Source: Parabacteroides sp. (lineage in GTDB: Bacteria > Bacteroidota > Bacteroidia > Bacteroidales > Tannerellaceae). Taken from it: a stretch of DNA of 64,000 bases. The notes below the pieces were generated by a model that saw only the letters and a program-made list of their open reading frames with translations, was not told where the DNA came from and did no database searches. The stretch is from assembly GCA_017481945.1 (NCBI GenBank), contig JAFUOJ010000009.1, positions 62,001 to 126,000 on the forward strand. Reading direction: 5' to 3'. This document shows, piece by piece, positions 18,464 to 26,989 of this stretch (the stretch's first letter is position 1; every line of letters begins with the position of its first letter). The position numbers and the translations under genes were made by a program.

Positions 18464-18512
18464 TTTTGTTCCCAATGGATTTTTATAATAAAAGATACTA
18501 CTGGGAACAAAA
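18464..18512. repeat. Perfect 11-bp inverted repeat upstream of the propeller operon
   Basis: TTTTGTTCCCA (18464-18474) and TGGGAACAAAA (18502-18512) are exact reverse complements 27 bp apart, 20 bp upstream of the propeller start codon. On the minus strand TATCTTTT, a near -7 element, lies between the arms. It may be an operator spanning the promoter or a leader hairpin. Confidence 0.55.
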
Positions 18513-18656
18513 ATAAGTAAAGTATTTCTAATAGAATGGTATATCTACGGAATATTAATGAATAAATCGAAACTATTCTAAGCCTAAAAATGTTGGTAAA
18601 TAATTTCTTACATTTGTCAGATAAACAGAAGTTGGGTAGTAATAGTAAATAGGAAT

Positions 18657-19529
18657 ATGAAACTTTTTTCAAGAATCAAGGAACGGATAGAGGCTATTCG
18701 CCATAATGAGGATTTAAAACGGAAGTTGTATATCATTATATTTGAATCTGATACACCTTTGGGCAAACTCTTCGACACCTGTTTGATTGGATGTATTATT
18801 GTAAGCATTCTGATAGTTATCTTAGAAAGCATGCGTTCGTTCCCCTCTTATTTAACATTGACTCTTCGTGTCCTGGAATATCTATTTACGGCATTCTTTA
18901 CTTTTGAATATTTAGTGCGAATTTATTGTTCACCCAAACCCAAGAAATATATTTTCAGTTTCTTTGGGATTGTTGATTTGTTAGCCACTTTACCTTTTTA
19001 CTTAAGCTTGTTTTTAGGAGGAACACGTTATCTGTTAGTAATACGAGCCTTCCGCCTGATCCGTATCTTCCGCGTGTTTAAGTTGTTTAATTTCTTAAAA
19101 GAGGGGAATTTATTACTGAGATCTTTAAGAATGAGCCTACCTAAAATTATAGTCTTCTTCCTATTTGTACTGATTTTAGTCATTTCTATGGGAACAATTA
19201 TGTATATGGTAGAAGGAAACCAACCCGATACACGTTTCAACAACATACCAAACGGTATCTATTGGGCAATTGTAACAATGACAACAGTTGGGTATGGAGA
19301 TATAACCCCAGTAACCCCTTTGGGACGTCTTCTCTCAGCTGTAGTTATGCTTATTGGTTACACAATTATAGCTGTACCGACTGGGATCGTCTCCGCAACT
19401 ATGGTCGGAGAGCAAAGAAAAAGGAGTCAAGTAAAATGTCCGAAGTGTCATCAGACAGGTCATGAAGAGCTGGCAGAATATTGTAAGTATTGTGGAACCA
19501 AGTTGGATTCTGTTGACTCTAAGAAATAA
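18657..19529 (+). CDS. Voltage-gated-type potassium channel with C-terminal zinc ribbon
   Basis: 290 residues, six TM helices. The S4-like helix RAFRLIRIFRVFKLFNF carries regularly spaced arginines, and the pore loop MTTVGYGDITP contains the K+ selectivity filter TVGYGD. The C-terminus holds a four-Cys zinc ribbon (CPKC...CKYCG), a small tail seen in some Bacteroidetes channels, possibly a cytoplasmic sensor or assembly domain. It forms a homotetramer in the inner membrane. The start is divergent from the propeller operon and the gene lies 42 bp upstream of trpS. Confidence 0.9.
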   Translation: MKLFSRIKERIEAIRHNEDLKRKLYIIIFESDTPLGKLFDTCLIGCIIVSILIVILESMRSFPSYLTLTLRVLEYLFTAFFTFEYLVRIYCSPKPKKYIFSFFGIVDLLATLPFYLSLFLGGTRYLLVIRAFRLIRIFRVFKLFNFLKEGNLLLRSLRMSLPKIIVFFLFVLILVISMGTIMYMVEGNQPDTRFNNIPNGIYWAIVTMTTVGYGDITPVTPLGRLLSAVVMLIGYTIIAVPTGIVSATMVGEQRKRSQVKCPKCHQTGHEELAEYCKYCGTKLDSVDSKK

Positions 19530-19533
19530 TTAC

Positions 19534-19541
19534 TATCTTTG
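19534..19541 (+). promoter_or_regulatory. -7 promoter element for trpS
   Basis: TATCTTTG, exact consensus, 30 bp upstream of the trpS start. TGTTG at 19511-19515, 18 bp upstream, is a weak -33. It overlaps the 3' end of the channel gene. Confidence 0.6.
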
Positions 19542-19571
19542 TGCCTCTGATAATTAAGAATAAAAAAGAAA

Positions 19572-20624
19572 ATGGAAACAGTAGTAAGTGGCATTCGCCC
19601 AACGGGTAATTTGCACCTGGGAAATTACTTTGGTGCAGTGAAAGGATTTTTGCAAATGCAAAATGAGTATAATTGCTATTTCTTTATTGCAGATTGGCAC
19701 TCGTTGACTACACATCCGCGTCCTGAAAATATCCGTAATAGTGTAAATACAATCTTGGCTGAGTATTTGGCTTGTGGTATTGATCCCGAAAAAGCGACGA
19801 TATATATTCAGAGTGATGTACGTGAAGTAGCAGAATTATATCTGTACTTGAATATGAACGCAGGTATTGGAGAATTAATGCGTACTACTTCTTTTAAGGA
19901 TAAAGCTCGTCAGCAATTACATATTGATCGCGTGAATACCTCAGAAGGCGATGTGGAAAAAGAGATTTTTAACGAAGGAAATAAACATAGCGTCAGTGCT
20001 GGGTTATTAACCTATCCAACTTTGATGGCTGCCGATATTATTATTCATAAAGCAGTGAAAGTACCGGTAGGTAAAGACCAAGAACAGAACATGGAGATGG
20101 CACGTCGTTTTGCTCGCCGTTTCAACTCTACATTTGGAGTTGAGTTCTTCCCTGAACCTGCCTCTTTCTATTATTCTCATAAAGCGATTAAGGTTCCAGG
20201 TTTGGATGGTTCTGGAAAGATGGGTAAGAGCGAAGGCAATGCAATTTATCTAATTGACGACGAAAAGGTCATTAAGAAGAAGGTCATGAAAGCTGTTACG
20301 GACGCTGGTCCTACAGAGCCGAATAGCGTGAAACCGGAACCGATTGCCAATTTATTTACAATGATGGAAATCGTTTCTTCTAAGGATACCTATGATTTCT
20401 TCAATGAGAAGTATAATAACTGCGAGATCCGTTACGGAGACATGAAGAAGCAGTTAGCAGAAGATATCAATAAATTCTGTGCCCCTATTCGTGAACGCAT
20501 TTTAGATATTCGTTCTAATGAAGAATATTTAGCTAAAGTCGCTCGTATGGGAGCTGAAAAGGCCAGTGAGAGTGCTGCAAAAACATTGCGTGAAGTTCGC
20601 GAAATCATTGGTTTCAGAGGATAA
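19572..20624 (+). CDS. trpS: Tryptophanyl-tRNA synthetase
   Basis: 350 residues. Class I synthetase: HIGH-type signature in SGIRPTGNLHLGNYFGAVKG, KMSKS-type loop in GSGKMGKSEGNAIYL, and the Trp-site stretch ADWHSLTTHPR. It charges tRNA-Trp with tryptophan. The insert between the two signatures (TSFKDKARQQLHIDR...DVEKEIFNEGNKHS) is longer than in the Bacillus enzyme and fits the Bacteroidetes subtype. Single gene with its own promoter and terminator. Confidence 0.96.
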   Translation: METVVSGIRPTGNLHLGNYFGAVKGFLQMQNEYNCYFFIADWHSLTTHPRPENIRNSVNTILAEYLACGIDPEKATIYIQSDVREVAELYLYLNMNAGIGELMRTTSFKDKARQQLHIDRVNTSEGDVEKEIFNEGNKHSVSAGLLTYPTLMAADIIIHKAVKVPVGKDQEQNMEMARRFARRFNSTFGVEFFPEPASFYYSHKAIKVPGLDGSGKMGKSEGNAIYLIDDEKVIKKKVMKAVTDAGPTEPNSVKPEPIANLFTMMEIVSSKDTYDFFNEKYNNCEIRYGDMKKQLAEDINKFCAPIRERILDIRSNEEYLAKVARMGAEKASESAAKTLREVREIIGFRG

Positions 20625-20643
20625 TACAACTCATTCTTATATC

Positions 20644-20677
20644 AAAAGGGAGCAGATCAAAAATCTGCCCCCTTTTT
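20644..20677 (+). terminator. Terminator of trpS
   Basis: Strong hairpin AAAGGG-GCAGAT / ATCTGC-CCCTTTT with loop CAAAA and a following T6 run, 20 bp after the stop. It also separates trpS from the convergent minus-strand genes. Confidence 0.9.
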
Positions 20678-20683
20678 TGATAT

Positions 20684-20797
20684 TTACTTCTGAAGTTCTT
20701 TTTGAATTAATACTTTCATTTTTTCTGCTCCCATGAAACCCATCTGACCTATATTACAAAGCAATAACAAAATAAAAAGGGAAAAATGTGTTTTCAT
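20684..20797 (-). CDS. Small secreted peptide ORF (37 aa) after a propeller gene
   Basis: A 37-residue frame with a signal-peptide-like N-terminus (MKTHFSLFILLLLC), then NIGQMGFMGAEK and a short amphipathic, lysine-rich end ending QKELQK. It begins 22 bp downstream of the propeller lipoprotein at 20820 on the same strand and ends next to the trpS terminator. No family recognised and it lacks the NVEALA motif, but a short exported peptide beside a propeller repeats the theme of clusters I and II. It could be a chance ORF; the good start, signal and operon position argue for a gene. Confidence 0.5.
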   Translation of the reverse strand: MKTHFSLFILLLLCNIGQMGFMGAEKMKVLIQKELQK

Positions 20798-20819
20798 ATA
20801 CTATAGAATTTATTGTTTA

Positions 20820-22139
20820 TTACCTTACGACAATCATAACAAAGTCTCTCTCTTTTACATTGGAGTTATCCAAAAACTGGAGTAACTTTTGTTGCTTAAG
20901 AGAGCCTGTACGTTTAACTAATTTACGCATTTCGGTTACGGAACGAATCATATATAAGCAGTCATCTGTCTGCCCGTCTGGCCAAAAAGGAAGACCACCG
21001 TCCAAATCATTGATGAATCCTTGTATTCCCTCTTCTTTTTCATAAGGAATAGAGATTGTTCTTCCTTCTTTTTTCAGATAAACAATCTGATGAGTAAGCG
21101 TAGGCTTATAGTCTATTGGATTGGGGAACCAATTCTTAACAATAGGAGAAGCTTTTTGAAAAATACCCACAAATAATCCTTGGGGATTTTCAAAAAGTGA
21201 TTTTACCCAAATCTTCCCCTTGGGTAATCCCTCCTGTACTTGAGATAAATCTATGCGGTTATCTCCAAAATCAAGAACATAGCGCGGAGCTATTGTTTGT
21301 GAATCGCATAGCTGGTAGATTGTATCGCAGTAAGGAATCATAAAAGTCATTTTATCTTGTTCCGCATTCCAATAAAAAGTTTTGAAAGATGGGATCTGCT
21401 TGGTGATAGCAGTATCAGCCATTTGTCCCTCTTTCAGTTGAAACTTACATAACAAATCACCTTGCAGATTAAAAGTCATAACACCATCAGGTTCCCCACA
21501 GCCCGGAAGATAATGCCCTAATGTATAACCAGTCGAAGAGAACCCTATTAATTGATTTTCCTCAGCGTTGATTACATATTGTACCGGTAAGTTCTCAGGA
21601 AAGACATAACGATAAATAGTTAACATAGAATCTAAAGGAGATAACTCTCCGATACAAGGATGACTATCAAGTCCCTCTTTTCGGGTTACTTTCGTTTTCC
21701 CACTAAGAGCGACAAACATACGAGTCGTCTTTTTATCGTAAAACAGATTTAGTCCATTCATCTCCTTGTTCCATTTATAGTCTAATGCTTTAAACCCATA
21801 GCGTTTACTGGGATTATTTTGTTTTCTATAATAAATACGAGGGTAATTAAACGTAATGAATGCTGAATCCTTCGGTAATGAAATTACCTGTTTTACCGTA
21901 TAATTTCCTGTACCCACTGTATAGTACTCAATAGAGGAAGCTATCTGACTCAGCTTTAATGATTGAGGAGCTTGAATCGCTTGGGCTACCTCTACAACTT
22001 CTAATGGTTTCGAACGATCAAACCGCGACTCTACTAATGGTGTAGCAAACACTTTATGTTCAGTTTCTGCTGATTGCCTACAGCTAACCCCAAGAAAGGA
22101 AACAGTACAAATACCGAGGATAAAAAGTTGTGTTTTCAT
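20820..22139 (-). CDS. Propeller-type lipoprotein of Bacteroidales (DUF4933-like)
   Basis: 439 residues with lipobox LGVSC (Cys20). Beta-rich throughout, with repeat-like blades (YGFKALDYKWNKEMNGLNLFYDKKTTRMF, VMTFNLQGDLLCKFQLKEGQM) as in 6-bladed propellers, but the GxGPxE landmark of the cluster I/II propellers is replaced by GCGEPDGVM, and the protein is about 80 residues longer. I think it belongs to the DUF4933-type lipoproteins, a recollection rather than a search result. It lies 29 bp after the phosphoesterase gene and upstream of the 37-residue peptide ORF. Function unknown. Confidence 0.65.
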   Translation of the reverse strand: MKTQLFILGICTVSFLGVSCRQSAETEHKVFATPLVESRFDRSKPLEVVEVAQAIQAPQSLKLSQIASSIEYYTVGTGNYTVKQVISLPKDSAFITFNYPRIYYRKQNNPSKRYGFKALDYKWNKEMNGLNLFYDKKTTRMFVALSGKTKVTRKEGLDSHPCIGELSPLDSMLTIYRYVFPENLPVQYVINAEENQLIGFSSTGYTLGHYLPGCGEPDGVMTFNLQGDLLCKFQLKEGQMADTAITKQIPSFKTFYWNAEQDKMTFMIPYCDTIYQLCDSQTIAPRYVLDFGDNRIDLSQVQEGLPKGKIWVKSLFENPQGLFVGIFQKASPIVKNWFPNPIDYKPTLTHQIVYLKKEGRTISIPYEKEEGIQGFINDLDGGLPFWPDGQTDDCLYMIRSVTEMRKLVKRTGSLKQQKLLQFLDNSNVKERDFVMIVVR

Positions 22140-22168
22140 ATTGAGTTCGTATTTTTTAATGGAACAAT

Positions 22169-22711
22169 TTATTTCTCTATTTCAGCCAAAAGGCTGTAAT
22201 CTACCAATGAATGGATAGAGAGGCGCCCTTTCTCATAAACAGTAAAAGTGGGCAGATTCCCTCCCTTTGGGAAAGTAATACTTCCTACATTACAAACAAC
22301 CGTATCATCTTTCCTCTCTAATTTCCAAAGATGTGTATGTCCATAAAAAAAGAAATCAAAATGTCCCCTAGGTTGGATCTCTTCGTTATAAACATGTCCA
22401 TGCGTAAGAAAAAGACGTTTCCCTTCATCCATTATAAGCGCATAGTCACTCATACAAGGAAAATCTAACAACATTTGATCGACTTCTGCGTCACAATTTC
22501 CCCGGATAGCAATAACTTTGTCGCTGATATGATTTAACAGAGCGGCAACTCCTTTAGGATTCAATCCTTCCGGAATACTATTACGGGGACCAAAATATAA
22601 TATGTCTCCTAAAATAAGTAGATAGTCGCATTTCATCTGTCTGAAAGCCTCTAATGCTTTGATTAGGGAGGTTTCTGAACCGTGAATATCGGAGATGAGC
22701 ATGTATTTCAT
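22169..22711 (-). CDS. yfcE: YfcE-type metallophosphoesterase
   Basis: 180 residues with all five metallophosphatase motifs: DIHG (8-11), LGDILYFG, IRGNCD, LTHGH and FYGHTH. The order and size match the YfcE/MJ0936 family, which hydrolyses phosphodiesters with Mn2+. Cytoplasmic, no signal. Divergent from nudC, first gene of a minus-strand group with the propeller lipoprotein at 20820. Confidence 0.92.
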   Translation of the reverse strand: MKYMLISDIHGSETSLIKALEAFRQMKCDYLLILGDILYFGPRNSIPEGLNPKGVAALLNHISDKVIAIRGNCDAEVDQMLLDFPCMSDYALIMDEGKRLFLTHGHVYNEEIQPRGHFDFFFYGHTHLWKLERKDDTVVCNVGSITFPKGGNLPTFTVYEKGRLSIHSLVDYSLLAEIEK

Positions 22712-22747
22712 AAGCTAATTAATTTTATATATAATACAAATATAACG

Positions 22748-22755
22748 TAACTTTG
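22748..22755 (+). promoter_or_regulatory. -7 promoter element for nudC
   Basis: TAACTTTG matches TAnnTTTG exactly, 41 bp upstream of the nudC start in the divergent region with yfcE. No clear -33 element. Confidence 0.55.
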
Positions 22756-22796
22756 CGGAAAGTTCGCATTTTAATACGAGAAAAAAATAAAAAAAT

Positions 22797-23594
22797 ATGG
22801 ATAAGGTAAATAACAGCCTCCAACATTGGTACATTTTTTACAAAGACCAGCTCCTATTACAAAAGCAAGGGAACAGATATATCATCCCTCTTTGCTCTGA
22901 ATCTCCGGTAGATGTCGAACACATACTACCGGTAGAAATGTCTGACGGGACAAAAGCTATGGCTGCTTTTACGCATAAGCCTTTGGAAGAGACAGATACT
23001 TTTCTACCGATGGGACTTCGGGCCTCTTATGAGTTCTTAGATCCTTTATTTTATGCACAAGCCGGGAAAGCATACGAAATTATCTATTGGGATCAACACA
23101 GCCGATATTGTCCGGTTTGTGGGACCCCAACCGAACAGTTAGGGCTTATCATGAAAAAATGTCCGCAATGCGGCAATGAGATGTATCCGGCAGTATCACC
23201 CGCTATCCTCGTCTTGATTCGGCGAGGAGACGAAATACTATTGGTACATGCCCGTAATTTCCGAGGAACTTTTTACGGACTGGTTGCCGGTTTTTTAGAG
23301 ACAGGTGAGACTTTAGAACAATGCGTAGAGCGAGAGGTAAAGGAAGAGACTGGTTTAACCATCCGGAATATCACCTACTTCGGTAATCAACCGTGGCCCT
23401 ACCCCAGCAACTTGATGATCGGATTTATTGCGGACTATGTGAGTGGAGAGATCAAGCTACAAGACGAAGAATTATCAGCCGGCTCTTTCTTCTCAAAAGA
23501 TAACCTGCCGGAAATACCTCAGAAACTAAGTTTAGCCAGAAAGATGATTGATTGGTGGTTGAGCGAACAGGGCTGTATAGAAAGTAACATCTAA
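22797..23594 (+). CDS. nudC: NADH pyrophosphatase / NAD-cap decapping Nudix hydrolase
   Basis: 265 residues. Central zinc ribbon CPVCG...CPQCG (about 101-122) followed by PAVSPAILVLI and the Nudix box GFLETGETLEQCVEREVKEETGL with all metal-binding glutamates. After it comes the NudC-specific QPWPYPSNLMIGF. NudC splits NAD(H) into NMN(H) and AMP and removes NAD caps from RNA. A 13-bp gap to the peptidase gene suggests co-transcription. Confidence 0.95.
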   Translation: MDKVNNSLQHWYIFYKDQLLLQKQGNRYIIPLCSESPVDVEHILPVEMSDGTKAMAAFTHKPLEETDTFLPMGLRASYEFLDPLFYAQAGKAYEIIYWDQHSRYCPVCGTPTEQLGLIMKKCPQCGNEMYPAVSPAILVLIRRGDEILLVHARNFRGTFYGLVAGFLETGETLEQCVEREVKEETGLTIRNITYFGNQPWPYPSNLMIGFIADYVSGEIKLQDEELSAGSFFSKDNLPEIPQKLSLARKMIDWWLSEQGCIESNI

Positions 23595-23607
23595 TCGTTT
23601 AAAGAAT

Positions 23608-25749
23608 ATGAAACAGACAACTTTATGTATGATCTGCTTGTGTCTATTGGTCACTTCGTTGAGAAATGAAAAGTTAATGGCACAAGTAACACGCGCAGAC
23701 TATTTGCGTGCCGATACAATTATGAAATGCTCCAATTTAGTCTACTCACCCGCTATTCGCCCGGAGTGGATCGATAGTTCTCATTATTTCTGGTACAAGA
23801 ATCACGAGAAAGAGGGAGATTTCTATTATCTCGTCAATGCTGAAAACGGGAAAAAACAACGTGCAACAGATAAGAAGGGATTAGCTGCTTTCTTCTCCAA
23901 GAAGCAAAAGAACTTAGCTGAATCTCTGTTGAAAGAGGAAGAAAAAGAAGAAAAACGTTGGCAGCGCGAAGGAGAGCCTACACCTGTCATCTCGCCTGAC
24001 AAGAAATGGGAAGCCTACATAAAAGACAATAACTTATATATCTCTCCTGTTCAAGATAAAGAACAGAAGGAACAACCGAAAGAGGAAATAGCTCTCTCTA
24101 TGGATGGTTCTACAAACTTGCGATATGATGGCTGGTCTATCATCTGGTCTCCCGATTCCCGTAAGCTGGCAACGGTGAAAATACGCGATGTGCAGGAACG
24201 CCGTATCCCTTTGCTGGAATCCAGTCCTGCCACTCAGAGACAACCGATTTTGCAATGGCGTGATTATGCAAAGCCGGGAGATGTTATCCCTATTCACCTA
24301 CCGGTCCTTTTCGATGTAGAAACTCGTAAACAGATTCCAGTAGAGACCTCTTTATATGAGAACCAATATTATTTATATCTGACAGGATGGCGAGAAGATA
24401 GCCGTGCCTTTTCCTTTGAATTTAATCAACGAGGCCATCAGCGATATATCATAGGGGAGGTAAATGCAACAGACGGTTCCGTTCGACATTTGATAGATGA
24501 ACAGGTAAAAACGTTTATCTATTATTACAATAACTATCGCAAGGATTTGAACGATGGGAAAGAATTGCTCTGGATTTCGGAGCGGGACGGTTGGAGACAT
24601 CTCTACTTAATCAACGGTACGAATGGAGAGATTAAACAACAGGTAACAAAGGGAGAATGGGTAGTTCGGCAAGTCGATTATGTTGACGAAGCAAACAGGA
24701 TGGTCTATTTTACAGCTTCCGGATTCAATAAAGAAGAGGATCCATATAACTTGCATTATTGCCGGATCCGTTTGGATGGCACAGGGTTTGAAGATATGAC
24801 ACCGGAGAATGGGAATCATACCGTAGTCTTCTCTGCCGACCGTCAGTATTTCACAGATGTTTATTCCCGCCCCGACTTACCTCCGGTCAGCCAGTTGAAA
24901 CGAACTACAGACGCTTCCGTAGTAACCGAACTACAGCGATGTGATATTCGTGCCTTACAGGCAAAAGGGTGGATAATGCCGGAAGTTTTCAGCGCCAAAG
25001 GGCGTGACGGAAAGACGGATATATGGGGAAACATCTATCGTCCGATGAATTTTGACAACTCCAAACGTTATCCAGTAGTAGAGATGATTTACGCAGGTCC
25101 ACACGATTCCCATGTAGATAAAGATTTCAAACCTACCAACCATTTAATCTCTAAGCTGGTTGAATTAGGTTTCATTGTAGTCTCTATTGATGGGATGGGA
25201 ACTTCCAATCGCTCCAAAGCCTTCCATGATGTTTGTTGGAAGAATCTGAAAGACGCAGGCTTCCCGGATCGTATCGCTTGGATAAAAGCTGCTGCAGCAA
25301 AATATACCTATATGGATTTAGATCGAGTAGGTATTTATGGCTGGTCAGCAGGAGGACAAAATGCAATGGCGGCCTTGTTGTTCCATAACGATTTCTATAA
25401 AGTAGCAGTTGCCCTTTGCGGTTGTCATGATAATCGTATGGATAAGATTTGGTGGAATGAGCAATGGATGGGGTATCCGTTAGACGAGTCCTATAGTGCT
25501 TCTTCCAATGTGGATAATGCTCATTTACTAAAAGGGAAACTTCTTTTGATAAACGGAGAACTGGATGATAACGTAGATCCGGCTTCGACCTTACAGGTAG
25601 TCAGTGCATTGATGAAGGCAAATAAAAATTTTGAACAGCTATACTTGCCGGGTAAAACCCATAGTTTAGGAGGACCGTTCGAAATGCATAAAATGCACGA
25701 CTTCTTTGTGAAACATCTTTTGAACCAAGAGCCTCCCGCTTGGGAGTAA
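23608..25749 (+). CDS. S9-family dipeptidyl peptidase (DPP-IV-like)
   Basis: 713 residues, exported (N-terminal hydrophobic signal ending near ...EKLMAQ). N-terminal eight-bladed propeller (about 30-470; WSPDSRKLATVKIRD, LWISERDGWRHLYLI) and C-terminal alpha/beta hydrolase. Nucleophile Ser580 in GWSAGG, acid in NGELDDNVDP (about 653-654), and His685 in KTHSLGG. The family cuts dipeptides with Pro or Ala at P1 from peptides in the periplasm; many Bacteroidales carry several. GWSAGG differs from the GWSYGG of classical DPP-IV. Ends at a long bidirectional terminator. Confidence 0.92.
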   Translation: MKQTTLCMICLCLLVTSLRNEKLMAQVTRADYLRADTIMKCSNLVYSPAIRPEWIDSSHYFWYKNHEKEGDFYYLVNAENGKKQRATDKKGLAAFFSKKQKNLAESLLKEEEKEEKRWQREGEPTPVISPDKKWEAYIKDNNLYISPVQDKEQKEQPKEEIALSMDGSTNLRYDGWSIIWSPDSRKLATVKIRDVQERRIPLLESSPATQRQPILQWRDYAKPGDVIPIHLPVLFDVETRKQIPVETSLYENQYYLYLTGWREDSRAFSFEFNQRGHQRYIIGEVNATDGSVRHLIDEQVKTFIYYYNNYRKDLNDGKELLWISERDGWRHLYLINGTNGEIKQQVTKGEWVVRQVDYVDEANRMVYFTASGFNKEEDPYNLHYCRIRLDGTGFEDMTPENGNHTVVFSADRQYFTDVYSRPDLPPVSQLKRTTDASVVTELQRCDIRALQAKGWIMPEVFSAKGRDGKTDIWGNIYRPMNFDNSKRYPVVEMIYAGPHDSHVDKDFKPTNHLISKLVELGFIVVSIDGMGTSNRSKAFHDVCWKNLKDAGFPDRIAWIKAAAAKYTYMDLDRVGIYGWSAGGQNAMAALLFHNDFYKVAVALCGCHDNRMDKIWWNEQWMGYPLDESYSASSNVDNAHLLKGKLLLINGELDDNVDPASTLQVVSALMKANKNFEQLYLPGKTHSLGGPFEMHKMHDFFVKHLLNQEPPAWE

Positions 25750-25756
25750 ACAAATA

Positions 25757-25848
25757 AAAAAAGGAATGCCCATCCGCTTCCCGACTTATGCTTATCCATT
25801 CTTCAACGAATAGGCATAAAATGGTAAACGGATGGGCATTCCTTTTGG
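25757..25848. terminator. Long bidirectional terminator between convergent genes
   Basis: An 18-bp perfect outer stem, AAAAGGAATGCCCATCCG (25759-25776) with its complement at 25829-25846, flanked by A- and T-runs, with an inner imperfect stem around TTATGC/GCATAA. It ends both the peptidase transcript and the sialic-acid operon. The length is unusual for a simple terminator. Confidence 0.85.
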
Positions 25849-25857
25849 AGGTAATCC

Positions 25858-26964
25858 TTAGAATCGTTTGTCGATCTCATCTAAATTAAAACGAACACCG
25901 ACTATTGAATGTTTCTCTTTTCCCGGTTTGTACTTGATATACGTAATAGCCAAAAGGTTACCGTCCGGAAGGAGTTCCAATCCCGGATACCCACAGTCCC
26001 AACCGGCATGGCTATGTAACAATTTGATTTTATACTGTCCGGAAGTTCCATTCAAGACATCAGTAATTGTACCGACCCACGCTACAAAATGCCCCTTTGT
26101 CGGACTATTAGGAGCCATATCGCGGAAAACGGCTACAATACGGCCATCCGGAGTATAACGGATCATGTGGCGATCTCCAGTCAATCCCCAAGGAGTCTCT
26201 TTTAAAGTGCTCCAAGTTTTTCCTTCATCCGTTGAGGTCATCACTAACGAATGCCCTTTGCGGCGATTTTCTCTGGCGATACAAACAAGTTTTTTCCCGG
26301 AGGGATCACGAAATACACATGGTTCACAAGGATCTTTTCCTGCTACTTCACCGACCTTTGTCGATTCACCCCAAGTCAATCCACCGTCAGTAGAGATTGC
26401 TTGCCACAAGGTTAGCGGTGAACGATCTTTGTCTTTATCCCCTCTGTGATACAAACCCAAATAATCTCCATTGTTTAGGCGAATAATACTGGAAAATGCC
26501 ATCACACAAGGTTTGTTTAGACTGCGAACTGGTGACCAAGTTTTTCCTCCATCCTCGCTATAGGTTTGCGACATATTGGGACGAGCAGCAAAAACCATCA
26601 AACGTTCTTTCCCCTGTTTGTCGGTTAAGCGGTAAATACTGGGACAGTTTGCAGTTGTCTGCCAATCAGCAGGAGTCTCCACCTGTTCCCAAGTCTTTCC
26701 GGCGTCTGTGCTACGTGCCATAAGGCCACATTTTCCCCCATGTTTAAAACTCCAAGTGCAAAGGATTGTCTGGTTATCCTCCATCATAACAGTAGTCGGA
26801 TGACCATTATACAACTCTTCTGTTCCTTTAGCGATAACAATTTGTCGCTCTTTCTCTTCCGAGACATCTACCCAAGGCAGGTTCGGCTTTGCCACTTGTG
26901 CCTGAACCGAAGCCAGTACCCCTAAAAAAAGGGCTACAAGAATACTTTTGTTTGATTTCATCAT
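25858..26964 (-). CDS. BNR-repeat sialidase-like hydrolase (secreted)
   Basis: 368 residues with a cleavable signal peptide ending near SVQAQ. Four Asp boxes (STDAGKTW, SEDGGKTW, STDGGLTW, STDEGKTW) define a six-bladed sialidase-fold propeller. It lacks the extra N-terminal domain of the neighbouring NanH and the standard RIP motif, so it may be a non-classical exo-alpha-sialidase or a related glycosidase. Last gene of the sialic-acid operon, 25 bp after nanH. Periplasmic location is likely because there is no lipobox. Confidence 0.8.
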   Translation of the reverse strand: MMKSNKSILVALFLGVLASVQAQVAKPNLPWVDVSEEKERQIVIAKGTEELYNGHPTTVMMEDNQTILCTWSFKHGGKCGLMARSTDAGKTWEQVETPADWQTTANCPSIYRLTDKQGKERLMVFAARPNMSQTYSEDGGKTWSPVRSLNKPCVMAFSSIIRLNNGDYLGLYHRGDKDKDRSPLTLWQAISTDGGLTWGESTKVGEVAGKDPCEPCVFRDPSGKKLVCIARENRRKGHSLVMTSTDEGKTWSTLKETPWGLTGDRHMIRYTPDGRIVAVFRDMAPNSPTKGHFVAWVGTITDVLNGTSGQYKIKLLHSHAGWDCGYPGLELLPDGNLLAITYIKYKPGKEKHSIVGVRFNLDEIDKRF

Positions 26965-26989
26965 GATTGTATTGTTTTATGTTTCTTTT

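Noticed and set aside
18464..18512. Terminal inverted repeats of an insertion sequence
   Set aside because: Only 27 bp lie between the arms, with no transposase and no target duplication.
17341..18672. Longer version of the propeller gene starting at 18672
   Set aside because: The extra 76 residues have no homology-like features and overlap the start of the divergent channel gene; the start at 18444 gives a proper lipoprotein signal.
25858..26964. Calling this gene a second nanH
   Set aside because: It has four Asp boxes but lacks the N-terminal domain and a clear RIP motif, so only sialidase-like is supported.
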